Notes under the pieces: model-generated
The model's database searches: none
The model's input: the letters and a program-made list of their open reading frames with translations, nothing else
Told to the model about the DNA's origin: nothing
Source: Ricinus communis
Taxonomy: Eukaryota; Streptophyta; Magnoliopsida; Malpighiales; Euphorbiaceae
DNA: 64,000 nt
Direction of reading: 5' to 3'
Assembly (NCBI RefSeq): GCF_019578655.1
Contig: NC_063261.1
Span: 10,052,446-10,116,445 of the forward strand
Part shown: piece after piece, positions 48,160 to 60,662 of the stretch
Numbering within the stretch: position 1 is the stretch's first letter
Layout of the letters: each line of letters begins with the position of its first letter
Translations under genes and position numbers: made by a program

Positions 48160-49918
48160 TGATATTAAAGCATAAGGAAAGGCACAACGAAAGCCATTTG
48201 AAAAAATATTCAATTCACACCGAGGATCTCAGTGATGTAAAGTAGTCATAACAAAATAAAACAAGCAAAAGATGGAGAATGACTTACAAAGGGAGTGTGC
48301 CGCCAATTCCAAAGAGTGCTTCTAGCTTTGTTAGTTCTTGATTCTTTAAGGATGATTGATGCAGTTCAAAGCTACTTAAGTGACCAGCCTCTTTTGATGA
48401 TCCACACAAGCTTCTAAGTAAAGATCTCACTAAACCATTTTTAGGAGATTGAGAAGTGATATTAGTGATTGAATGGTAGTTCTAAGTAAGGGGGATGAAT
48501 CAATTAATCTTAGTGATTGATTCATCTAGGTTAATCTTCTCAAGAGAATGTTTTTCTCATCAAAGACATCAATCACAATATCTTATCGCCCCATACATAT
48601 CTCTTTATATATATATGACCCCAACTTAATTTAAGTTGGGCTTTGTTATCCTAAATAGACTTTAATTAATATAAAAACTAATCTATGGATAATAAACCCA
48701 TCATATGCTCATTATACAAGGCACATCAGCTCTTAATTAATTAACCTTTAATTAGGCCCAATATATATGAGCTTAAGCCCAATACTTAAAGCCTTATTTT
48801 AATCATCACTTAAAGCCTATTTTTATGTGACGTAAAAGGTTTTTAACATGTTGGTAATGAATATGGATTATGAAATAAACTCTTTTAATTCAATGTTAAT
48901 TCTCTAATTTAATTTAATCCATATTCATAGATCAGGATTGACATCTAGCAATGCATCATGACCACCCAAATGAGTAGGAATGATTAAAGTGCTTTAATCA
49001 GCCTTTGCAGTGAACAATCTTACAATGTAATTCAATCCTTTCATTGTACTTTTCCCAATTGATTCATAGAGACTGGATGCAGGTGTTAACTCTACAACTG
49101 AACCAATCTTATTTGTTCTTAATAATTGCATATAACATCTTGAATAAGATCTTTAAAATACTTTTTATAATTTTCATTCAATCAACCTTGGCTAAGGATT
49201 TCCAAAATTATATCAAGAATCATCATGATAAGGTCCCTTGACATATTACCTTGGGCAATGAATTCTTTATTGATAACTTATTATCTTTATATGGTCTTAC
49301 TATATCCAATGACTATCTCTTGAGCACTCCATAGATATGAGGACATAAGATAGTATTAAAGTATAATAATCCTCATATAAGATAATACATTGTTATCTCA
49401 AGTCTAAGAAACATATCTTACATGATTGTCACAAGAATATTGTCCATAGACAGTTAGGGTAAATTCCATATAGACTACTCAATAGGTTATGTTCAATGAA
49501 CTTGCTCTTATAACAAGCACCCATATGCTTATCTTAAAATTTATTTTCTTCAACCTTATGAGAGAGATTGCTTACTTCATAAGTAAGTGATAACACAATA
49601 TGGTAATATCGAGAATTTGATAAATATCCAACAACCAATGTCTATTTTTTAATCAAACATTGATTATGAATAAAGTTTAGGAACATATGTAATGAGAACC
49701 TCATCATTATAAACTCGCTTTATAATTTCTCTTACACTTGTGTTTACATTCCATGGTGTTCATCTCTAATGGTGTAGATTATTCCTTGATAATACCACAA
49801 CTGCTCGTACCATTAAGAGTCAAACAATGCTTTCAGTATAAGTGTATTGCCATTAATATGATGTATAAATTAACACAGATCATCTGAAACCTCCTTGTCT
49901 TTAAGGCAGGCTTTAACA
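48160..49918 (-). repeat. 5' LTR of the reversed copia element
   Basis: 1759 bp. On the minus strand it starts TGTTAAAGCCTGCC and continues TTAAAGACAA, corresponding to TGGAAGTATGCCCTAAAGAC in the other copy. It ends GCTTTAATATCA. Short frames such as 49044-49241 are not genes. Confidence 0.78.
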
Positions 49919-50870
49919 CAAGCTAGCTAAAGGCGTGTCCAGCAAAGCCTAGGAGCTCTTCTTAACCTGCTTCAATATGCGCTGATGGACGCCCTTGGTA
50001 GTTTCATTTATGTCAATAGTGGGCTAATTGGGAAGTTGAGAAAATGGGAAATGGCCACCTGGGCTTAGATAGATTGGGCATCAGGGCCAATCTCACACTA
50101 GGTTAGTCCTAACCTTGTGCGAGTTCACCTTATACTCGCGAGAGCTTAGGTTGACCTCGCTAGTGCTCAGTATGGCGATAGTGCGAATCAATAGGCTAAG
50201 GAGCAGAATTAGCTCGGTGCGATCTAAGGAATATCCTGCGACCAAAAGTAGTGTGGTTGGGATAATGGCCTAAGCATGTAGCGTCCTTTAAATATTACTC
50301 TTTTCTCACGTTGTTATCATGAAATTTTATATGTTTTATTTTCAGATTGAGTAGTCTCTTCTTTAAAAGAATTCAACGTAACAGGCAAAAGTCAAAATCA
50401 AACAACACAATGCATGGAAAGACAACGCAAAAATCATATTAGGCGTAAAAAATGTGGCAATAATTAATCACATCAATGAAGAAAAAAGCTAAAGTAGAAA
50501 CTATACCAAAAATTCTAATAAACTGTACCAGACTATGTAAAATAAAGAAAAATGTATCTAAGGTTAGAAAAATAAAGGCTACCACGCATGGTAGAAAAGA
50601 AAAAAAATAGATAAGCGGCGGGCCAATTGAGGATGGCCAGACCTTGGGGCATTCAGATCGACAGGTGGTGGTGCAGGCACGTAAAAGAAGTCCTCATTCA
50701 TGAAGGTGGTCTGCCATATCTTACTAATCCGCGCACTCTCTGCCTGTAGTTACTCCCAACATTGACACTCTGCCTAGCACAAAATAGAAGAAATCATAAA
50801 TCATTCATGCATCAAGCATGCATACAATAATAGTCATGATAAACATACATACGAGGTTGTTTGAGTACCA
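49919..50870. other. Unclassified, retroelement-like DNA with GCGAG-type motifs
   Basis: Contains CTTGTGCGAGTTCACCTTA and CTCGCGAGAGCTTAGGTTGA near 50130-50170, similar to phrases at 53150-53260 and 54630-54770. No coding frame is recognisable up to 50870. Confidence 0.4.
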
Positions 50871-50872
50871 AA

Positions 50873-52560
50873 CTAGGGTGAGCGAGCAAAACCCCTCATA
50901 AACCCCGATAAAGCTGATACATAGATAATCGAGGCACCTACATGCAAGGGAAAAGAATTAGTGAAGCTCAATAAAGCATAAAAAACCCACAGAAAAGAAA
51001 GACATACATGGGTAGTCTTGGCCAGGTTGTAAAGGGGCATAAAGTCTGGATCCATCAGTGAAATGACAGAAGAGATGAACCCGCCTATGGGCACCTAGAT
51101 GATAGCAGATGGAAGGGTAATAAAGTCCCCAATCACTATGCCCTTAGGATAAGCACCAGGAGCCAGGATGAACTGCCACTAGGGCCTCGGGCGCTCTTCC
51201 TATCTCCCTCTACTAGCCTCGGTGCTCTGATTATAAGGGTGCCTCCCCTCACGCCAACTCACCTTAGATTAAGGGAAGCTATATACTTTGCATATGAGAC
51301 TGTCTAGGCCTGACTCCCCGCATCCTCGAACGATATACCCAAGCCTCCTCTAGCTCCTCACGGGTTGGCTTTCCAAGACCCATTACACCCCTGGGAAGTG
51401 GAGTCGAAATTGGGCACCCAACAGGGCTAGTTGTCCAGTCCCTGATCCTATACTCAAAATACCATCATCAGTATATCGAGCTTTCCATTAAGAACTAACA
51501 CTAGACAAACATTGTAGCCTCGATCATAGGAGGTGACCACGAGGCCACCTCTCTCCGAGGATCCACCCTTACTTACAAAATATTGAACATTAGACAAATA
51601 TGTATGCATAAACTATAATGAAAATTATCGAACCTAACTTTCTTTTTACCTATGACCAAGTGACCGTGGTCAACCACTAGTAATGCTGGTCGAACTGATG
51701 AGAACTCTCGAACTTGGATTGAGAATCAGCCTAACAGTCTAGGAATGGGTAGCCGCCATTACTAGATGGAGCACCAATCCTCAAAAGCCAGTGCTCATGC
51801 ACCCAGATCTACAAAACACAAAAGGTGGTATTTGACAAGAACTATCAAAAACACCAAAAGGAAACAAAGCTGTGCCAACTAGTAGTAAGTATAAAAAGCT
51901 GCCAACCTTCGAATTGCCTAGGAAAACGCGATCCATGAAGCTGTAGAGCTAGCATAGAGCTGCCCAACCACAAGCAAATGAGCCTACATCATTCAAATTT
52001 GCTAGGCTCATCAAGAAGCTCAAGTGAATAGTCGACTTAGCATTTGTAAAGATGGTGGCCCCAAACAAATATATTAGGAAGCTTCTCGCATACTGGTCCA
52101 CCTCCTTATTAGTGAACAACATCATCACTGTCTTACGCTGTGGCTGCCAGTAGGTCTTGAGATCCCCATACCGCAGCTTCTTCTCATCCTTGATGAAAGG
52201 TGAGGAGCCAAGCAACTAAGGGATGAGGTCTAAGCTATAGGCCAGTCTATCATCCAGGGGCACCGACACCCCACCAAACTGGATCCCCATTAAAGCCACA
52301 AAGTCTAAGGGAATGTCCGTTATCTTTCTAAAGGGCAGGAGGAAAGTGTGAGAGGTGTTAGACCACCTCTCTAGCAGCACCGTCGGTGTAGTCAAATTAT
52401 ACCTAGGATTAAACCCAGGTAATGTACCCAAGAAGTGATGAAAGTCGGTAACCTCCACTTGCTCCTTGACGTGGGTAGGGATGTGCACCAACGACTCCGA
52501 TACACTAGCGAAATTGCTGGCTAGCCCATGGTATATTATATCCTCCTAGTGGACTAATTA
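50873..52560 (-). pseudogene. Plant mobile domain (PMD)-like gene relic
   Basis: The product would resemble the aminotransferase-like plant mobile domain of MAIN-type and transposon-carried proteins; its molecular role is not established. Visible blocks are LLERWSNTSHTFLLPFRKI (52381 region), then LRYGDLKTYW, DQYARSFLIYLFGATIF and NDVGSFACGWAALC in two adjoining frames of 91 and 88 codons (52491-52216, 52215-51949) split by a TAG. A second TAG follows, then YSFMDRVFLGNSKVG. More remnants (VHEHW near 51800; 51094-50873) follow at intron-like gaps. It is dead. It lies inside repeat-rich DNA, so it was probably carried by a transposon. Confidence 0.6.
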
Positions 52561-53511
52561 ACACTCAGGTACGTCTAATCTAAGATTTTCATATTATCTA
52601 AGCATCTTGTAAATATGCATTGTCCTAAAAATATTCATTCCTAAATTCTTACTATGTTTTTCCAATCATTGCTATATATTTCCTAGAAGTTTTTCCTCTA
52701 ACTACAATTTATTAAATTCTAGGGTTTCCTAAAAAATTGCTAAAGTTGTATCCTAAAGACATACACATATTCAGTAATTACATTATTCAACTAAAAGTAC
52801 AAGAGATAAAAGAGCATACTTGGCCCTGCGCCTTCGCGTTGTAGTGCATCAACGGTGAATTGGGGTCTCTATCCAGTCTCAGGGGTATTGATGCTTGCAC
52901 TTTAGCCCAATTGCTACTAGTAACACAGGGATCTCCACTGCATGTCCAGGCGCCCTAGGCAGCTATTAGCTCGAATCTTGGCCCACTAGATGTGGATTCC
53001 CATTTTGACCTTTTCCAGCCATTTCTCAAAACACCAAGGTAAGCTAATTCTAAAGAAAATGCCAATGATTAAAGAAGTGAAAGTGATGATTGATGGTGAT
53101 ATCAAGCCTTTATATGGGCTATTGTGGTCCAGGCTCACCTCGTGCGAAATCAGACATGACCTTACGTGAGGACAAGGTTAAGCCCGCACGAGGATAAGTT
53201 TGAACTCACATGAGGACAGCCTTGATCCTGCATGAGGTCACTTTTAACCTAGCCTAAAGGCCCTTTTAAGCCACTTCAATTTATTTTTTATGTTCATTAA
53301 ATAGGCCAACCATCTTGCATCACCTTACCCCCACAAAAGGCCTACCTTGAGGCTACTCTTCTCCTTTTTTTAGGTACCAACCGTTGCTCATTACCTCGGC
53401 TGTGCATTGCTTTGCTTTGGCCTGTCTTCATGCCTCATAAAGCAAGAGGGTGAAACCCAACCGCACTTTACTAATAGTCACCACTTCTAAGAAGTAAGGG
53501 GCAAGCCTATA
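52561..53511. other. Repeat-like DNA with reiterated GCACGAGG motifs
   Basis: At 53135-53260 the phrases TTACGTGAGGACAAGG, GCACGAGGATAAG, CACATGAGGACAGCC and GCATGAGGTCAC follow each other at about 29-32 bp spacing. This looks like a short degenerate tandem array. No gene is recognisable. Confidence 0.45.
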
Positions 53512-53850
53512 CACCCTCAAAAAGACATCAGTATCGCACCTATACACCTTCAAGAAGATGTTGGTATCACACTAACGCACCCCTAAAAAGACATTGGTAT
53601 CGCACCAATGCACCGTCAAGAGAAGCTAGTATCGCATCGACGCACAATCAAGAAGACAATAGTATCATATTGATACATCCTTAAGAAGATGCCGGTATCA
53701 CACTGACACACCCCAAAGAAGACGCTGGTGTCGCATTAATGCACCCTCAAGAAGATGCTAGTATCGCACTGACACACCCTTGAGAAGATGCTAGTATCTC
53801 ACCGACACAACCAAAACCACGATACTGCACTGACGTGTCATAATAACCAA
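53512..53850. repeat. Minisatellite, about ten units of 31-36 bp
   Basis: Unit consensus is roughly CACCCTCAAGAAGATGCT followed by AGTATCGCACTGACGCA. Units vary by substitution and a few indels (GTATCGCACC, GTATCACACT, GTGTCGCATT and others). Such arrays are common in the untranslated part of Tat/Ogre-type elements. Confidence 0.85.
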
Positions 53851-55356
53851 AAGTCAAACCTTCATCAACCGGCCTTATTCTTATTAGTTTGGCACTTGTC
53901 AACCCCCTACTATAAATAGTTGACCTTGTCTAATGTTTGAGGGGTTGGAAAATCAATCATTAGGAGTTTATTAAAAAAGTTAGTTACTAAAAAACAAAAG
54001 AGAGCTTTTTTGAGGGATTTGTTCTTTCTAGTTTCTTTTAGGGGAAAGGGGCCACAATCCTTTTCTTTTCCTTTCTTCTTAAAAGATAATCAATTTATTT
54101 CTTCATCCAAGTCATAAAGGTAGCCACTTGAGGGGTTAAATTTATTCTTGGTTTCATTTTCCTCATATTTCTCATATTTATTGCACTTGCTATGATTTGT
54201 TTTATGTTCATTCATTATTTTCCCTTAAATCCATATTTATTTTTTGTCCATTTTTATTATTATTATTTATAAATACTTTTTGGGTTTGTTGACCTCGTTC
54301 TAGTTCACCTTATAACCAAGCAAGGTCTACTCATGTCCCTTAAATTTGCATCGTTATGAGTTTTTCGTGTTGCTTTTTGACTAAAAAGATGTTTTCTTAA
54401 AGCTACTAGACTTGCACCATTGAGCTAGGCATGGTCACCCTCTGTACACATGAGGTTGAGGGAGCTTCAGGCTTAAAGTGACATTATTCTTGCCTAAAAT
54501 ACCGTGCTTGGTGTATTCTAGGCCCTAGACCTCTGAGCTAGCGTAAAGTCACCCTTTGCTCCTGCAGGTCTAGGTGGCACATGGACCCAAATGACAGTTT
54601 CTAAAAATGACATCGTTTCTAAGGACTGACCTTGCATGAGTTGACCTTGTGCTTGCATGAGGTCAATCTCTCTCTTCTAGAATAAAAGGTTACCATCTCA
54701 AGCGACACCGTGAGCCTCATGTGTCATGAGAGGACTAGCCTTGTGAGTTCACACTACACACACACGAGTTCAACCCCTGTGATGAAAAAATAGAAAATAT
54801 TTTATGTATCTTTTTATTTTATTTAATTCCTAGCCTTGTTTTACTTCTACCTCATTTTAATTTTGTTATATTGTTAATTTTATTTTTCTTTCACATCGTT
54901 TAGTTCATCATATGCCTTTTATATTTATTTCATGTTTAATCACTAACTCGAGATAAAAAGTAGTCGGTTTTTGAGAATCCACCCTAGAGGAGGATCAATT
55001 ATTAGTTATTTATTTGATTAATTTGTATTAAGGCCACTAAGGCCATTTGCATGCATAGGCCCCCTATTAATCCCCGGTTCCCTTAATCCATTTCCAATTT
55101 CTATTCTCCTTACCCTTTTTCTATATATGTTCAAATTATGTTTAGGATATTACCTCATATGTAAATGATGGATAAAATTGGACTTAACAATTATCTTGAT
55201 CACCTCACATGTAAAGTAATAAAGTTATAGCTTAAAAAAGTAAGCTCCCGCGTCGCACGTATTCACCTCAAATGCTAAGGCTAAAATAAATCTAATGCTT
55301 ATATTAGGGTTAATAAAATTATGAATGAAACACCATATCATGCCAAGATAAAACCT
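53851..55356 (+). other. LTR-like stretch with TATA box, unclassified
   Basis: CTATAAATAG at about 53910-53919 is a good TATA box, followed by a Thr/Ser-codon-free pyrimidine-rich run (54000-54090) typical of R/U5 regions. The following part repeats the GCATGAGGTCAAT motif (54635-54770). LTR termini and a primer site were not found, so the element type is open. Confidence 0.35.
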
Positions 55357-55458
55357 AAGGCACCAAGATGCCTTCCGATTAGGACTAGTAAAGGTACCAA
55401 TGTACCTTCCATCTAGGATTAGTTAAGGTACAAAAGTACCTTCGCTTAGGTTAGTCTC
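55357..55458. repeat. Three 34-bp tandem units, each with a hairpin
   Basis: Units start at 55357, 55391 and 55425, exactly 34 bp apart. Each begins with an inverted repeat: AAGGCACCAAGATGCCTT, AAGGTACCAATGTACCTT, AAGGTACAAAAGTACCTT. The loop bases differ, but pairing in the stem is kept by compensating changes (GGCAC/... versus GGTAC/...). Confidence 0.85.
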
Positions 55459-55914
55459 TTAGTTACTCACCTCACATGCTAAGGTAGATAAAAAAGGTTA
55501 ATGTGTAAAACAAATATAGGGTAAAAATAGGCTAAGTTAGGATAGGCAAAGGCTTGTCTGCTCTAGTATAGGCTAGGCTTCACTACCTTGACGGAAAGGG
55601 ATACTTTCAAAAATCTTCCCTTTTCATACCTAACTTTTCGGACCTACAATCTCTAATTTTAGGAAGGGGGAAATTTAGGCTCTCCACGAGGGGTACAAAG
55701 TCATCATCCTCCCTCTCAAAATCTATCACGATCTCATCAGGTGGCGAATCCTTCTCCGATTGGCCTTAAGGCCTTCCGTAATCCCTTAAGACCCTCAACT
55801 GAACAACTCATTTGGACATTGGCCTAGTATAAAGAATGGTACCTAGACGCAGTGATGAGGTCACTCAACACTTAGGGCAGGCTCTCTAAAAAGCCACGCT
55901 CACAGGCCCTTTTT
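55459..55914. other. Tat-like repeat fragment, reverse orientation
   Basis: About 55600-55760 resembles 46600-46740 in reverse complement, including the CATACCTAACTTTTCGG and GGTGGCGAATCCTTCTCCG phrases. There is no open frame. Confidence 0.4.
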
Positions 55915-56643
55915 ACTGATTTTCGCCAATTTTATTATATTTTTGTTGTTCTTTTTAAGTTTATTAGTTGTAGAAAGGATTGTAATAATTAATTCTACTG
56001 CTTTTCTTTATTTTTGCTTTTTTTTTATGAATGGATGACAAATACTTGTTGTATGATTGCTAACTAAACTTGGATATCTATACTTAGGTTTAAAACTTGG
56101 GTTTTGGCATGAAAACTATAGTCCATTAGGTTAACATATTGGTAAACTTGGGCATAAATTAAAACCCATTTAGACTTAGCAGGCTTTACCATGTCTAAAT
56201 TAACTAAATCAACTCACTTAGAATAGGATGATTGAATCGGGCCTTGGCATACAATTAGTAGTCTACTTAGGGTAAGAACTTGGTAACTTGTAATTAGGCT
56301 AGACTAGGTGGGCCTCCTTGTCCATAAGTGAATAGTTATTTTAGGCTAACAACAAAAATGGGAATTAGGCTTAATTAAAATGGGCTAGACGTAGGTGAAC
56401 CTCACATTTTTTAGTGCTTGATGTGTAGATTTATTATGTTGTATTTATAGGGAAGCTTCCTTATAGAATCTAGTACGCCACTCAATTAATAAAAGCATCT
56501 CAGAGAATTACCCGGGTGGCGACTCCCTTTCTCCGTGCTAGTCTCTGTAACTAGTTAGCATGTTTCCATTTAGGTTGAAAAGCCTTGCAATGCCATAGTG
56601 GCTAGAGACACTTGGATGCACGCTTGAAACCGCCAGCCATAGA
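55915..56643 (+). repeat. Dispersed repeat, copy D (long form)
   Basis: Full-length partner of 1495-2320, ending in the module 56502-56643 that reads GAGAATTACCCGGGTGGCGA and closes with CCGCCAGCCATAG. It retains better reading of the shared phrases than copy A. Confidence 0.7.
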
Positions 56644-56833
56644 GGGAATTGCCCTAATCAGAGTGACTTCTTACAGAGTCTAGAATCCATAGGAATTCAT
56701 GTCATATCTATTTATAAACTAAAAAGATAAGATTCAAAAGTAAGGGTTATAGTGATAAACAATCATCTAAAAAAAAGAAAACAAAACATAAAAGGAAAAG
56801 TAAAAGAAAAGTCCACTCAAATATCTAAGTAAA

Positions 56834-58770
56834 GTGGAGCTTCAATCCTCCATACCACCATCCCCATTAACTTGCTTCATCCTCATGAGTGTGTTTTTAA
56901 TAGAAGGCTTCATCCTCTCTTCCTTGGGCGTCTCAATAGATTTAAAGGCCTGCTTCCACATCAGTTTCCCAGCCTTCAAATATGCTAACTGCTCAATTAC
57001 TTTTGATATTTCAAATTTTTCTTGTTCCTACACAAGATACAACTCTAGAGGATCTTTAGCACTAATAGATGAAATAAAATTTAATAGTTTCATGCTCTAT
57101 TATATCTTTAGTAGAATCCATATCATCAAGTGCAAGTTGGTGTTTCATGGCATTGGGACTTTGAAAAATCATTTTTTCATCCCCTACCCTAAGAATGAGC
57201 TTACTATCATGAACATTAATGATGACTCTAGTTATAGCAAGAAAGGGTCTACCTAGGATGAGGGAAACATCAACATCCTCATCCATATCCATGATCACAA
57301 AATCCATAGAAAAATAAACTCTTAAACCTTAACCAACATATTATGAATGTTATCCCTAGGATATATAATAAATTTTTCAACTAACTAAAAACTCATGAGT
57401 GTTGGTTTAGGGTCTTCTAGTCCTAAATTCTTGAACAATTTATAGGGCAAAACACTAATGCTAGTTTCTAAATCAGTTAATGCACTATCAACCTTTAAAT
57501 TACCAATAAAGCAAGAAATAGTAAAACTCCCTAGATCTTTTAGTTCTTTGGTAATTCTCTGAATAATTGTTGAGCTCTTCTCTGACAGTTTCACCATTGA
57601 CACTTCCTCTAGCTTCCTCTTATTAGAGAGTTGTTGGGCATCTGTAATAAAGCTTCCACAAAAGGTATGTTAATGAGCAATTGTTTAAGAAGTTCAAGAA
57701 ACTTATCAAATTGTGTGTCCAATTTCTCTTATTGAGACAGGTTGGATATGGCACCCTCAGTTGATACTCCTTCAAAATAGGGTAGGCTTCGATGATGCTT
57801 CTACTTTTTCTTCCACTTTATCCTCTTCATCCTTTTCTTCTTCAAATACCTCTTCAACAACCTCAGATTTTTCTCTACTTCTTTTACTTTGGTCTATAAC
57901 TATCTACCACTTCCCAAGGTAATGACCTTGAGTTGCTCTTTAGGATTTGCCTTTATGTTGCTACGCAAGCTTGCTTGGGGTCTTTCACTCAAAAGCTTTG
58001 CAATCGGGCCCACTTGATTCTCTAAATTATGAATCGAAGATTGTTGTTCTTAAGAGCAGTATCTGTAGATTGAAATTGAGTTTCAAAAGTTGAAATAAAC
58101 TTCTCCATCATTTCTATAGATTACTCCTTTTATGAGTAGCGTGCTGCTGTTGATGTTATGGTTGGTGTTATTGATTCCGATTCCCCTAAGAGAAATTCAA
58201 ATGATTTCTCCACCTTGGATTATAGGTATTGCTGTAGGGGTTGTTATGTTGCCTTAGACCATTACCAACATAATCAACCTGGTCCACTTTTGCGAATGTT
58301 TTACCATTCTGGAAATCTTGAGTTTTGTCTCCACCCCCACACCAATCATAACTCATAATCTATGCTTGTCTTCTAGAAAAAGATATAATTAAAGCATCCA
58401 TCTTCCTACTCAAAGCTTGTAGCTGTGCAGTTATAGCTATCATAGGGTCTATTACATGGATTCCGCTGCATTTGACTCTTCCCTGCTATCTTGGGTTTTG
58501 CCACTGATAACTTGTGACTACCATATCCTTAATAAGATCCATAGGTTGCTATGGAGTTTTTTTGGTTAAGTGATCCACCTGTTGAAACATTGATAGACTA
58601 TTTAATTGCATAATTTGGTCCATTGAAGAATGTCTAAATCTGCAGCCATAGAGATAGACCACGGTATGGATAACTCCTCAAAATATCCTTAAACCTTTCC
58701 CAATAATTATACAAAGTTTCATTCTCTTATTGAAGAAAACTTGCTATGTCATTCCTCTACTTGGTAGTCA
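56834..58770 (-). pseudogene. Relic of a second Athila-type gag-protease, truncated
   Basis: The minus strand shows protease-region blocks. LKDLGSFTISCFIGNLKVDS and SALTDLETSISVLPYKLFKN (57603-57385) align with the other element's LADLGASINLMP region, but the active-site Asp-Leu-Gly is changed to Asp-Leu-Glu. DVSLILGRPFLAITRVIINV lies at 57307-57062. Gag zinc-knuckle and downstream parts are visible as diverged nucleotide matches from 57650 to 58770. All frames are broken. Sequence stops at 58770, where the copia element was inserted; the continuation would lie beyond the right edge. Confidence 0.8.
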
Positions 58771-60651
58771 TGGAAGTATGCCCTAAAGACAATGTGTTCT
58801 TTTAGTTTATCTATGATAGTCTATACAAATCGTGTTGGCATACCATCTATTTATAAAAAGGCATTTGTTCAAATCTATATGTTTCTTGTACTTGTATACT
58901 TAAACTAATATATATGAATTCCATCGAATGCATAAGAAATCATAAAGTGGTTTATGATTATAAGATTTCATTATAACAAAGTATTATTCCTAAACTAGTT
59001 AATAGTCAAAGTTTGATCAAGATATTAATCCTGATCATGTGGATATTGATCAAACACTTGAGATTACCACAATGGGTTTATCACCTTACTTTGGAAGTAA
59101 GCAATTGATCTCATGTGATTGAAGTATAAGGATATTGAGATAAAACATGTGGATGCTTGTTACAAGAACAAGTACATTGAACAAGACCTCTCCACAGTAA
59201 TCCCATATGGAAGTTATTACCCCTGCGTCTATGGATAACTACTCTGGTAAACAATTATGTAAGCTGTGATCCTTAGATTTGAGACAAACTAATAATCTCA
59301 TTTGAGGACTATTATACTTTGATACTATCTTATGTCCTTCTAACCATGAGGTGTTGAAGGGATTGTAATTGGGTATAATAAGAGTCATATGGAGATAATG
59401 AGTTTATCAACAAAGGGTTCATTACTTAAGGTAATTATTACATGGGGCCAAATCCTATAGTTTCTTGATAGTGCATTAACTTATATAAATCCTTGCGCAA
59501 GGTAGTTGAACATATTGATTATGAATTGGGATTCATAGATCAAGTTCACAAGTTAATGGCACTGTATCAAAGAATAAATATGATTGGATCAAATATAGAG
59601 TTGACACTTGAATTCATACTCTATGATCTAACTGGGATATAAGGATAATGAAAGGATTGAATTACATTGGACAAATAGTATACAACAAGGTTGATTAGTT
59701 AACAGTAATTCTTCCTACACATTTAGATGGTCATGATGCATTGTTAGATGCCAATCTTGATCTATAAAATATGAATTAAGTTAATTAGGGAATTAACATT
59801 GAATTAAAAGGATTTAATTCATAATTCATAATTCGTTGCCAAATGTGCAAGAAGGATTACTGTCAACTAATCAACCTAGATGACAATCTTGATCTATGAA
59901 ATATGAATTAAGTTAATTAGAGAATTAAAATTGAATTAAAAGAGTTTAATTTATAATTCATAATACATTGCCAACATGTTAGGAACCTTTTAAGTCACAT
60001 ACAAATAAGCTTAAAGTTGAGATTAAAATGAGGCTTAAAAGTGGGCTTAGGCTTATATACACTGGGCCTAATTAAAAGTTAATTAGTTTAATACATATTG
60101 GGATATGATATTCAGCTATGAGTGCCCTATAAATATTCTCATGTATTAATTAAGTTAACTTAATCTAAACAAGACCAATTAAGGCCCAATGTAAGAGTAA
60201 GTAAGGCCTTGCTTATTAAGAGACTAGGTTAAGTCGCATATATATATATAATAAAGCATGATGGGTGGCTAGGGTTCATGGAGGATGCCATCAACACTTA
60301 ATTAATTAGATCAATTAAGCTTCAACCTAGCTTAGAACTAGCATTTACTCCTCATCATGTCCACTCTCGCTCTTGTGAAGGATTGTTCATAAGAGATTCC
60401 AACTTTAAAGGTTATGTGGATTAGCATTAGAGGCTGGTCATTTCAATAGCTTTACTGCTTATATCAACCTTGCCAAGACCAACAAACAAGAAATCAAAAG
60501 GGATCATATCATGGCCGACACACCTATTGTAAGGATCTCTCTTTATATGCTTGTTTTGTGAGTTATGATTATCTAAATCAATGAGATCCATCTTAGAAAT
60601 TGAGAAAAAATGTTAACTTGCTTTTGATGCCTCTTTGATCTTATCAAATCA
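58771..60651 (+). repeat. 5' LTR of the copia element
   Basis: 1881 bp, TGGAAGTATG to AAATCA. It includes a near-duplicate passage at 59745-59850 and 59870-59975 (TGAATTAAGTTAATTAGGGA-type), an internal tandem duplication of about 130 bp. An (AT)n run lies near 60238-60253. Confidence 0.85.
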
Positions 60652-60662
60652 ATTCCTTAAAG

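Larger units (their letters stand above)
47199..49918 (-). mobile_element. Ty1/copia fragment: leader plus 5' LTR, reversed
   Basis: Contains, in minus orientation, the 5' LTR (48160-49918), a primer site and about 940 bp of leader. The leader aligns in reverse complement with 61400-61860 of the second copia element (shared phrases such as CTTGATGAATCTTGATGA). Gag, pol and the 3' LTR are missing, truncated at about 47199. It is a decayed relative of the element starting at 58771. Confidence 0.8.

Noticed and set aside
53512..53850. CRISPR array
   Set aside because: Unit spacing is regular, but the whole unit is repeated with drift and there are no unique spacers. The setting is a plant nuclear genome.
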